Origin: Desulfobacterales bacterium
GTDB lineage: Bacteria; Desulfobacterota; Desulfobacteria; Desulfobacterales; ETH-SRB1
Direction: 5' to 3'
Assembly: GCA_030669465.1 (NCBI GenBank)
Contig: DAOVDN010000090.1
Span: 1 to 5,818 of the forward strand
DNA: 5,818 nt
This document shows positions 1-5,818 of the stretch, piece by piece (the first letter of the stretch is position 1; each line of letters opens with the position of its first letter). A program made the translations under genes and the position numbers. The notes under the pieces were generated by a model that saw only the letters and a program-made list of their open reading frames with translations, searched no databases and was not told the origin of the DNA.

Positions 1-200
1 CAGGTTTTGTGTACGGATCACTTAAGGCACTTATATATATTGTAATCTGGGTATATTACCTCGCCTCAATAACACTTTTTACTGCTGAACTTATATCTGT
101 TTGCGAACGAAAAAGGAATTTAAGGGTGTCTGTGTCACCCAAGGTAATCAAAGCCCTCAGGCGTTACGCCGAAATGTATAAGCGTGTTGAAAACAGGTAA
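1..200 (+). CDS. YihY/BrkB-family inner-membrane protein, C-terminal end only (5' truncated by window)
   Basis: This is the 3' end of a gene whose start lies left of the window. The reading frame is open from base 3 and stops with TAA at 198-200. The visible residues begin GFVYGSLKALIYIVIWVYY, then a hydrophobic stretch with LFTAELI, then a short basic tail. In the YihY/virulence factor BrkB family (formerly annotated RNase BN), the last membrane helix has the same layout: a YGS-L motif, a W-Y pair inside the helix, then G/T-A-E-L and a charged cytoplasmic tail. The molecular function of the family is not settled; a transport role is often suggested. About 65 residues of a protein usually near 280-400 residues are visible. 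The stop overlaps the earliest possible start of comEC, so the two genes probably share a transcript. The family call rests on one helix and its flanks, so it is moderately sure. Confidence 0.65.
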   Translation, partial: GFVYGSLKALIYIVIWVYYLASITLFTAELISVCERKRNLRVSVSPKVIKALRRYAEMYKRVENR

Positions 201-237
201 TAATTCATTCCATCGGAGATATGAAATTTTTGCAGAA

Positions 238-2772
238 ATGACTGCTAAAATTTATTCTCGTCCTGTTATCCCCCTTCTGGTATCCATGATATCGGGCATA
301 GCATCCGGTTCATGGTTTCCAGGATATAGAGTGTGGTCGTATCCCGTCATTTTTGTATGCGCTGCTTTAATACTCTATCTCATTAAACAAAAGAAAACGG
401 TTTTTATTTCGCCCATTATCCTGTTTATTGCTCTTGGCTATCTTTCCATACAACCATGGGTTTCTCCCAGGTTCCCTTCAAATCACGTTATTAATTTTGC
501 AGACACACATAAATGGAAGATTGTCGGTGTAATCGACAAGAGTCCTGTAATATATAAAAACAGGCTCAGGTTTATTTTGCAGGTCGAAACCCTTGTTGAA
601 GATAATAGATCTTTTCCTGTTACAGGAAAGATTCGTGTAACTGTGACTGGAAACATGCCCAATCTCTCTGTTGGCGACAGGATCTCCTTTGCCGGCAGGA
701 TCAGATCGATCAGGAATTTCAATAACCCTGGAGGATTTGACTACAGAAGATACATGGCTTTCAAGAAAATTTGGACAACTTCATATGTTCGAGGGGAGAG
801 ACTTGTTATACTAAAGAAAAACAGAGAAAAAGGGGTCTGCCGGATTATAGAAGATAGTCGCAACAAAATCTCCGATCTTATTGAAAAGACAGGCCGGGGA
901 GAAGAGCAAGGTGTATTAAAGGCGCTTATTATCGGAGACAGAAATAGCATTCCACAATATTTACGGGAGGCATTTAATCGGGCGGGCGCCGGTCATCTTC
1001 TCGCCATTTCAGGGCTTCACATAGGAATTGTCGCAACAGTTACATTTATATTTTTTCGATGGATACTCTCATATTTTAAGCCCTTCCTCTGGAATGCTTG
1101 GACCAAAAAGGGAGCCGCGGCCTTATCTCTGTTTCCTGTATTTGCATATGGTCTGCTTTCAGGGATGTCACCTTCCACCCAAAGAGCAGTAATTATGGTC
1201 ACGGTTTTTCTGATGACATTTCTGCTTGAAAGGGAAAGTGATCCAATTAATACGCTGGCATTAGCAGCAATGCTGATTCTTGCTGCTTATCCGCCATCCC
1301 TTTTTGCTATTTCTTTTCAGCTTTCCTTTTCAGCCGTTTTTTCGATAATATATGGCCTTTCCTGGGTGCATAATTATATATGGCCGCACGATAAAAGCAT
1401 GATTAAAAAAGGATGGCTCTATCAGGCACGGAAAAAGCTGCTTTCTTTTTTATTAGTTTCTTTCTTTGCTATCCTCGGCACCATGCCTCTTGCCATGCTT
1501 TACTTCAACCAGGTCTCTCTGGTTGGTCTTTTGGCAAACTTTTTGCTCGTTCCTATTATAGGTTTTATTGTCGTGCCATTGGGATTATTTTCCGTGTTTT
1601 TATATCCACTCAGCATTTGCGGAGCCTCATGGTGTATCAACGCAAGCGCTGCTGTCCTGGAACAGTCTCTTAATATTGTGAATTTTTTTGCCCAATTGCC
1701 ATTTGCGGCAGTGAAAACCATAACCCCGACTTATTTTGAGATATGCTGCTTTTATATATTGGTCTGGGCAGTTTTGAACTTAAAAAGCGTTCAACCCAAA
1801 GAGCAGAGAGTAGAGCACACAGGCTATAGCGCAGAGAACGGAGCGCGATTGGCTGTTTTCAGAAGGAAAACAGCCATAATTGTTTTAACGGCAGTAATCC
1901 TTGCGGGCAGTATCGATTGTTGCTACTGGTTATATAACAGGTTCTGGCATGATGATTTCAGAGCAACGATTATTGATGTGGGGCAGGGTAGTTGCGCACT
2001 TCTGGAGTTGCCCGGAGGACCTTGTTTTCTTGTAGATGGAGGCGGCTTTTCAGATAATTCTGTTTTTGATGTCGGAGCCAGGATAGTTGCTCCCTTTTTG
2101 TGGCGCAAAAAGATCAAAACCGTTGATACCATTGTTCTTTCCCATCCAAACAGCGATCATTTAAACGGGCTTTTATATATTGCCAGGCATTTTAATGTAA
2201 AAGACATATGGACCAACAATGAAACTGTAGAGACTATAGGCTATCGCAAATTAATGGAGATCATTGAGAAAGATAAAATTCATATGCCCACTTTTAAAGA
2301 TATATCCCGCATACATGACATAAATGGTGTGCGATTAAAAATTCTCTATCCGCCGAACGATTTTATTGATAAAAGAGAAAAGGAGAAGTGGCGTGATTTA
2401 AATAACAATTCTCTTGTCCTTAAAGCAGAGTTTGGATCAAAATCATTTCTTTTTCCAGGAGACATTATGGCTTGTGCGGAAAGAGAACTTGTTGCAATCG
2501 CAGGGGATGAATTAAAAAGTACGGTCCTCATAGCCCCTCATCACGGCAGCAGGACATCCAGTACAGGTCCGTTTCTAGATAAGGTTAAGCCGGAACTTGT
2601 AATTATATCACTGGGCTGGAAAAACAGTTTTAAATTTCCGCATCCATCGGTTTTAAAAAGATACAAGGAGCTGGGCTGCCGGATATTGCGTACCGACAGC
2701 CATGGTGCAGTGACAATATCAACAGATGGTGAGTCCCTTTCCCTCAAAACTACTGTAATCCAGAGTTCATGA
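238..2772 (+). CDS. comEC: ComEC/Rec2 family DNA-uptake channel protein (natural competence)
   Basis: ComEC forms the inner-membrane channel that brings single-stranded DNA into the cytoplasm during transformation. From ATG 238 the protein is 844 residues, normal for the family. Domains in order: two or three N-terminal membrane helices (residues 8-70); a DUF4131/OB-like extracytoplasmic domain (about 90-190); the Competence domain (about 220-540), with the hallmark GAGHLLAISGLHIGI near 250-264 and many hydrophobic helices; a linker and another helix (about 540-570); and a metallo-beta-lactamase-like domain (about 575-825). The last shows DVGQG (580-584), HPNSDH (H636, D640, H641), FPGD (D742), PHHGS (H768, H769) and PHPS (H802), so the metal site looks intact, as in ComEC proteins proposed to degrade the non-transported strand. 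The start is uncertain. GTG 184 would overlap the upstream stop and add 18 residues, but has no clear Shine-Dalgarno. ATG 238 places a typical RPVIPLL opening six residues in, although the nearest GGAGA (215-219) is rather far. Co-transcription with the YihY-like gene is likely. Confidence 0.95.
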   Translation: MTAKIYSRPVIPLLVSMISGIASGSWFPGYRVWSYPVIFVCAALILYLIKQKKTVFISPIILFIALGYLSIQPWVSPRFPSNHVINFADTHKWKIVGVIDKSPVIYKNRLRFILQVETLVEDNRSFPVTGKIRVTVTGNMPNLSVGDRISFAGRIRSIRNFNNPGGFDYRRYMAFKKIWTTSYVRGERLVILKKNREKGVCRIIEDSRNKISDLIEKTGRGEEQGVLKALIIGDRNSIPQYLREAFNRAGAGHLLAISGLHIGIVATVTFIFFRWILSYFKPFLWNAWTKKGAAALSLFPVFAYGLLSGMSPSTQRAVIMVTVFLMTFLLERESDPINTLALAAMLILAAYPPSLFAISFQLSFSAVFSIIYGLSWVHNYIWPHDKSMIKKGWLYQARKKLLSFLLVSFFAILGTMPLAMLYFNQVSLVGLLANFLLVPIIGFIVVPLGLFSVFLYPLSICGASWCINASAAVLEQSLNIVNFFAQLPFAAVKTITPTYFEICCFYILVWAVLNLKSVQPKEQRVEHTGYSAENGARLAVFRRKTAIIVLTAVILAGSIDCCYWLYNRFWHDDFRATIIDVGQGSCALLELPGGPCFLVDGGGFSDNSVFDVGARIVAPFLWRKKIKTVDTIVLSHPNSDHLNGLLYIARHFNVKDIWTNNETVETIGYRKLMEIIEKDKIHMPTFKDISRIHDINGVRLKILYPPNDFIDKREKEKWRDLNNNSLVLKAEFGSKSFLFPGDIMACAERELVAIAGDELKSTVLIAPHHGSRTSSTGPFLDKVKPELVIISLGWKNSFKFPHPSVLKRYKELGCRILRTDSHGAVTISTDGESLSLKTTVIQSS

Positions 2773-2810
2773 GTCACACCCCGGCAAAACCGCAAGACCG
2801 TTGGGGTGAC
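2773..2810 (+). repeat. GC-rich imperfect hairpin just after the comEC stop
   Basis: GTCA (2773-2776) and CCCC (2779-2782) pair with GGGG (2803-2806) and TGAC (2807-2810), leaving a two-base CA bulge. Two G-U pairs can extend the stem inward. Inside the loop, CGG (2782-2784) can alternatively pair with CCG (2790-2792 or 2798-2800). The right arm is also part of a competing small hairpin, TGGGG-TGA-CCCCA (2802-2814), so the RNA could switch between two folds. The hairpin starts one base after the comEC stop codon. It could be a factor-dependent terminator or 3' stabiliser for comEC mRNA, a REP-like palindrome, or an RNA leader element. There is no downstream T-run, so a simple intrinsic terminator is unlikely. 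Confidence 0.5.
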
Positions 2811-2812
2811 CC

Positions 2813-2837
2813 CACCATGCCACCATGGCTCACCATG
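2813..2837 (+). repeat. Three CACCATG direct repeats with a small GCCA/TGGC hairpin
   Basis: CACCATG occurs at 2813-2819, 2821-2827 and 2831-2837, with starts 8 and 10 bases apart. GCCA (2819-2822) can pair with TGGC (2826-2829) across a three-base loop. Each copy contains ATG, but no sustained reading frame with a ribosome binding site follows, so these do not look like start codons. The cluster adjoins the comEC downstream hairpin and may belong to the same element. The role is unknown, and a chance micro-repeat is possible. Confidence 0.35.
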
Positions 2838-2863
2838 ACTGGAAAACGCCGATCTTTTGCTCC

Positions 2864-2890
2864 CTTAACTATCAAGATTTACGGGTTAAG
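2864..2890. promoter_or_regulatory. Possible operator dyad CTTAAC-N15-GTTAAG
   Basis: CTTAAC (2864-2869) and GTTAAG (2885-2890) are perfect inverted repeats separated by 15 bases, about 110 bases upstream of the FIST start codon. Half-site centres are 21 bases apart, two helical turns, which would suit a dimeric regulator on one DNA face. It matches no operator I can name. Six-base half-sites in AT-rich DNA can arise by chance, so this is tentative. Confidence 0.2.
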
Positions 2891-2991
2891 TCTCATAAAA
2901 TTTAAAAAATCGATAGGCTTTATCAAAAATTATTGCTATGGTATTTTTTTGAAGGTGTTTGACAGAAAAAACAAACCTCTGTACTTCTTCT

Positions 2992-2999
2992 GGGAGGGG
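2992..2999 (+). promoter_or_regulatory. Strong ribosome binding site of the FIST gene
   Basis: GGGAGGGG sits four bases before ATG 3004 (the GGAGG core is six bases away). It decides the start: the in-frame TTG at 2959 would add 15 residues, but has no such sequence before it and gives an N-terminus unlike FIST proteins, whereas MKIGIGYCNEKEAF from ATG 3004 is a natural FIST beginning. Confidence 0.8.
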
Positions 3000-3003
3000 C
3001 AAA

Positions 3004-4227
3004 ATGAAAATTGGGATTGGATACTGTAACGAAAAAGAGGCTTTCTCATCAGGCAAAAAAGTAGCTAAAAACGCACTAAAAAATGGCAACATACACAGAC
3101 CTAATTTTGTGTTTGCCTTTTGCAATGGACAGCTTGATCATGAAGAATTTTTTAGAGGACTGCGATCAGTTGTGGGGAACGAGGTACCAATAGTTGGCGG
3201 TTCAGCTATTGGCATAATCACCAATGATTATTTGTCATATGATGGTTGTCCTGCAGGTGCAGCAGTATTACAGTCAGATATACTCCAACACAGAGTTGCA
3301 GCAGTGGGTAATTTTGATAAAGATGAAAAACCGGCAGGGAGAAAACTGGCAAAAAAATTATCAAGGGAACTAGATGACAAGCTTTTGCTTATGTTCTATG
3401 ATTCAATAAAAATTCCTGCAACAGATGAGACACCTCCGGTTTTAAACGCCTCATCACCTTTAATTGAAGGGATAGAAGAAGAACGCCGATCAAATGTGCC
3501 TATTATAGGCGCAGGTGTAATAGGAGACTATGCTTTTAGTTCTACAAGGCAGTTTTGCGGTTCTTATGTTGGCAGCCAAAGTGTTGTGGGAGTTATGTTA
3601 ATCGGAGATTTTAAACCCTATTTTCGAATTATGCATGGCTGCACCCCGTTAGATGGTGTCTATCATAGGATTACAAAGATAGAAGGTTCGGTCATTTACG
3701 AAATAGATGGCAAGCCAATTGTTGAGATGATCGATGAGTTATATGGAAATCAGGGTTGGCGGCATCAACATCCTGTCGATCTTTTAACAATAGGTATAAA
3801 CCATGGAGGAAGATTTGAGGAACCTAAAGAGAGTAACTATGTTAATAGACTGCTTACAGGTATTTTACCTAATGGAGAGGGTGTTGGGATTTTTGAACCA
3901 GACCTTGAACCAGGTACAGAAGTACAGTTTATGTTAAGGGATACAGCAAAAATGATAGAATCAGCAAAGAGAAATTCCGCAGAGCTAATGGGGCAAATAG
4001 AAGCAGATGGAAGAAAAGCTTTTTTTGGGATGTATATTGATTGTGCAGGACGGACAGCAAGCTATTCAAATACCACAACCGAGGAAGCATCAGAAGTCCA
4101 GGCAGTGTTTAACCGATATAACACCCCCTTATTAGGTTTTTATTCTGGGGTTGAAGTTGCCCCTTTCCTTCAAAAGAGCAGAGGATTAGACTGGACAGGA
4201 GTCCTGATTGTTTTAGCTAAGGAATAA
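3004..4227 (+). CDS. FIST-domain (FIST_N + FIST_C) sensory protein, NosP-like candidate
   Basis: This is a 407-residue cytosolic protein with no signal peptide or membrane helix. FIST_N spans about residues 25-215 (VFAFCNGQLDHEEF near 37-50, VPIVGGSAIG near 61-70, GNFDKDEKPAGRKLAKKL near 101-118, VPIIGAGVIGDYAF near 166-179). FIST_C spans about 225-395 (YEIDGKPIVEMIDELYG, a DCAGR motif with C347, and LLGFYSGVEVAPF near 376-388). Known: FIST proteins sense small ligands and are found fused to, or beside, histidine kinases, diguanylate cyclases and chemoreceptors. NosP-type members bind heme and respond to nitric oxide through a neighbouring kinase. Here the stop lies four bases before the hybrid kinase gene, and that gene's AAGGA ribosome binding site lies in the last FIST codons, so the two are surely co-expressed. 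Inferred: a ligand-binding partner of the kinase. Ligand and heme binding cannot be read from the sequence. An MHGC motif (H211, C213) sits at the FIST_N/FIST_C boundary. Confidence 0.9.
   Translation: MKIGIGYCNEKEAFSSGKKVAKNALKNGNIHRPNFVFAFCNGQLDHEEFFRGLRSVVGNEVPIVGGSAIGIITNDYLSYDGCPAGAAVLQSDILQHRVAAVGNFDKDEKPAGRKLAKKLSRELDDKLLLMFYDSIKIPATDETPPVLNASSPLIEGIEEERRSNVPIIGAGVIGDYAFSSTRQFCGSYVGSQSVVGVMLIGDFKPYFRIMHGCTPLDGVYHRITKIEGSVIYEIDGKPIVEMIDELYGNQGWRHQHPVDLLTIGINHGGRFEEPKESNYVNRLLTGILPNGEGVGIFEPDLEPGTEVQFMLRDTAKMIESAKRNSAELMGQIEADGRKAFFGMYIDCAGRTASYSNTTTEEASEVQAVFNRYNTPLLGFYSGVEVAPFLQKSRGLDWTGVLIVLAKE
4219..4223 (+). promoter_or_regulatory. Ribosome binding site of the kinase, inside the FIST gene end
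   Basis: AAGGA lies eight bases before ATG 4232 and overlaps the last sense codons of the FIST gene. Ribosomes finishing FIST translation would reach it directly, which suggests translational coupling and a balanced amount of the two proteins. It supports ATG 4232 as the kinase start. Confidence 0.65.
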
Positions 4228-4231
4228 TAAC

Positions 4232-5818
4232 ATGGCTGAAGAAAATAAAACCTTGGACAAAAGATGTGCTGAACTGGAAAGGCTGTTAGAAGAAGCAAGA
4301 CAAGAGGCAACGTATTATCAGAGGATTGCAAAGGAAACTGGAAAAAGAGGTTTAAGAGAAATCGACCGGTTATCAAGACTCATCACCGAGCGTAAGCAAA
4401 TTGAGGATGAGTTGCGGAAATCCGAAAAGAGATTCAGAGAATTAGCTGATTTATTGCCTGCAACTGTTTTTGAAACGAATACAGAAGGAGATCTCAAATT
4501 TGCCAACCAAATTGCATTTGACTTTTTTGGTTATACTCAAAATGATTTTGATAAGGGTTTGAATTGCCTACAAATGCTTATTCCCGAGGATCGAGATAGA
4601 GCCAGAAAGAATATTCAGAGGGTATTGAGTGGAAAAAAGTTGGGCGGTATTGATTACACCGCACAGAGGAAAGAGAGCACCACATTCCCTGTTATCATAT
4701 ATGCCAGTCAAATCATTCATGAAAACAAACCGGTGGGCATGAGAGGAATTATCATAAACATCACCGAGCTCAAGCTGGCAGAAGAAGAAAAAGAGAAACT
4801 TCAAGCTCAACTCCGACAAGCTCAGAAGATGGAGGCCATCGGCACCCTTGCCGGCGGCATAGCTCACGATTTCAACAACATACTTATGGGAATTCAAGGA
4901 TACGCCTCTTTGATGCTTTCGGGCATCGATTCCTCGCATCTACATTATGACAGGCTAATACGCATTAAAAAACAGGTTCAAAGCGGGGCCAAGCTAACCA
5001 GGCAGCTTCTTGGATATGCCAGGAAGGGAAGATATGATGTCAAACCGATTAGTCTGAACAAGTTGGTGGAAGAGACCTCTAACATTTTTGGCAGAACCAA
5101 AAAGGAGATTACGATTCACCGAGAGTTAGCCGAAGACTTATTTGTCGTAGAGGCAGACCAGGGACAAATTGAGCAGGTCCTGTTGAATCTGTATGTCAAT
5201 GCTGCAGACGCCATGCCTGGCGGTGGGAATCTTATCTTGAAGACCATGAATACAACCCACGATAATATGAAAGGGAAGGCATATAATCCGGAGCCGGGCA
5301 ACTATCTCCTGCTAACGGTGACAGACACAGGCATGGGCATAGGCAAAAAGACCCAGGAGCGCATCTTTGATCCATTCTTTACGACCAAGGAGATGGGCAG
5401 GGGGACCGGTCTTGGCCTGGCTTCGGCTTACGGTATCATCAAGGGTCACGGTGGATACATTGATGTCGAATCCAAAAAAGGGAAAGAAACGACATTCAGT
5501 ATATATCTGCCCGCATCAGAAAAAAAAGTCCGAAAAGCAGTCAAAACTGCTGAGCAGTTCATAAAGGGAACCGGAACGGTCCTGCTGGTAGACGATGAAG
5601 AGGTAATCCTGGAAGTAGGCGAGGGATTGTTAGAGACTATAGGCTACCGGGTACTAATAGCCAGGGACGGAAAAGAGGCCGTCGAGGTTTATAGGAAGAA
5701 TAAGGATGACATAGACATCGTCCTTTTGGACATGGTTATGGCCAATATGGGTGGTAGCGAAGCCTATGACCGGATGAAGGAGATCAACCCCAAGGTAAAG
5801 GTTCTCCTTTCAAGCGGC
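4232..5818 (+). CDS. Soluble PAS hybrid sensor histidine kinase with receiver domain (3' truncated by window)
   Basis: The frame is open for 529 codons to the window edge, with no stop seen. Domains: a charged N-terminal coiled coil (residues 1-67, rich in E, K, R and L); a PAS domain (about 68-185); a second helix (about 186-205) leading into HisKA with phosphoacceptor H212 in GGIAHDFNN; HATPase_c with the N box at N323 (VNAADAM), DTGMGI (D365), FDPFFTTK, and GTGLGLA (391-397); a linker; and a REC domain with acidic pocket D454/D455, phosphoacceptor D500 (LLDM) and S527 just before the edge. The conserved lysine and the end of REC lie outside. No membrane helix or signal peptide is visible, so it should be cytosolic. 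All catalytic motifs visible are intact. Expected role: ATP-dependent autophosphorylation of H212, transfer to D500, then probably to a separate Hpt protein not visible here. The upstream FIST protein is the likely input. Composition jumps from about 40% GC in the PAS part to 50-60% from HisKA onward. The PAS ligand is unknown. Confidence 0.93.
   Translation, partial: MAEENKTLDKRCAELERLLEEARQEATYYQRIAKETGKRGLREIDRLSRLITERKQIEDELRKSEKRFRELADLLPATVFETNTEGDLKFANQIAFDFFGYTQNDFDKGLNCLQMLIPEDRDRARKNIQRVLSGKKLGGIDYTAQRKESTTFPVIIYASQIIHENKPVGMRGIIINITELKLAEEEKEKLQAQLRQAQKMEAIGTLAGGIAHDFNNILMGIQGYASLMLSGIDSSHLHYDRLIRIKKQVQSGAKLTRQLLGYARKGRYDVKPISLNKLVEETSNIFGRTKKEITIHRELAEDLFVVEADQGQIEQVLLNLYVNAADAMPGGGNLILKTMNTTHDNMKGKAYNPEPGNYLLLTVTDTGMGIGKKTQERIFDPFFTTKEMGRGTGLGLASAYGIIKGHGGYIDVESKKGKETTFSIYLPASEKKVRKAVKTAEQFIKGTGTVLLVDDEEVILEVGEGLLETIGYRVLIARDGKEAVEVYRKNKDDIDIVLLDMVMANMGGSEAYDRMKEINPKVKVLLSSG

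Larger units (their letters stand above)
2773..3003. other. Intergenic region between comEC and the FIST gene
   Basis: This is the only sizeable non-coding stretch in the window. Bases 2773 to about 2850 are GC-rich and hold a strong hairpin and short CACCATG repeats. Bases 2850-2990 are AT-rich, with a CTTAAC/GTTAAG dyad and A/T runs. The last dozen bases are a strong ribosome binding site for the FIST gene. The composition change and spacing suggest that the FIST-kinase pair has its own promoter here, but no -35/-10 pair with acceptable spacing stands out: TAAAAT at 2896-2901 has no partner, and TTGACA at 2959-2964 is too close to the start codon. No T-run follows the GC-rich hairpin, so termination after comEC is not established. 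Confidence 0.6.

Noticed and set aside
1413..1673. An 86-codon + strand frame inside comEC
   Set aside because: It is an out-of-frame shadow of the ComEC membrane domain, whose own frame is intact and well conserved.
2773..2814. Intrinsic terminator of comEC
   Set aside because: A stable stem exists, but no T-run follows it; the T-run at 2944-2950 has only a weak AT-rich stem before it.
2773..2860. Cyclic-di-GMP (GEMM-I) riboswitch suggested by GGCAAAACC near 2783
   Set aside because: The other conserved segments, notably a GACGCAAAGC-type stretch and the second-helix receptor sequence, are missing, so the fold cannot be supported.
2959..2987. TTGACA (2959-2964) with TACTTC (2982-2987) as a sigma-70 promoter
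   Set aside because: The -35 is perfect and the spacing is 17, but the -10 is poor and transcription would start at about the ribosome binding site, leaving no leader for initiation.
2959..3003. TTG 2959 as an earlier FIST start
   Set aside because: It has no Shine-Dalgarno and adds 15 residues unlike FIST proteins; ATG 3004 has a very strong ribosome binding site.
2769..3029. An 86-codon + strand frame whose ATG overlaps the comEC stop as ATGA
   Set aside because: The ATGA overlap looks like translational coupling, but there is no ribosome binding site, the product resembles no family, the frame runs through the hairpin and AT-rich regulatory DNA, and it overlaps the FIST start by 26 bases.
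4568..4939. A 123-codon frame on the - strand
   Set aside because: It lies fully antisense to the PAS and HisKA coding region, has no family resemblance, and includes the antisense of conserved kinase motifs.

Overview
The window looks like part of a chromosome from a Gram-negative anaerobe, most likely a member of the Desulfobacterota (the former Deltaproteobacteria, Desulfobacterales-like). That placement is inferred from the style of the hybrid kinase core, the FIST protein and the moderate GC content (about 40%, rising to 50-60% in parts of the kinase gene). No rRNA, tRNA, CRISPR array or insertion sequence is visible. All four genes lie on the + strand.

Left part (1-2772): the window opens inside the last third or less of a YihY/BrkB-type inner-membrane protein gene. 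It is followed directly, with an overlap or a short gap depending on the start chosen, by a complete comEC/rec2 gene. ComEC is the polytopic inner-membrane DNA channel of natural transformation. It has its OB-like N-terminal domain, the Competence membrane domain and an intact C-terminal metallo-beta-lactamase domain. The two genes are packed as one transcription unit.

Middle (2773-3003): a 231-base intergenic region, the only one of any size. Its first 70 bases are GC-rich and contain a strong hairpin and three copies of CACCATG. The rest is AT-rich with a 6-bp dyad. It ends in a strong Shine-Dalgarno sequence before the next gene. No convincing promoter or intrinsic terminator could be assigned.

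Right part (3004-5818): a complete FIST_N/FIST_C sensory protein gene is followed 4 bases later by a hybrid histidine kinase gene, which runs off the right edge in its receiver domain. The kinase has no membrane segments. It begins with a long charged coiled coil, then has one PAS domain, HisKA, HATPase_c and a REC domain. A stand-alone cytosolic FIST protein co-transcribed with a soluble PAS hybrid kinase is the arrangement of the NosP/NahK (Pseudomonas) and VpsV/VpsS (Vibrio) nitric-oxide/heme sensory pairs. The best hypothesis is therefore a two-gene sensory module in which the FIST protein binds a small ligand and controls the kinase. The ligand cannot be read from the sequence. The kinase gene also shows a sharp compositional step at the PAS/HisKA junction, which suggests a modular origin.
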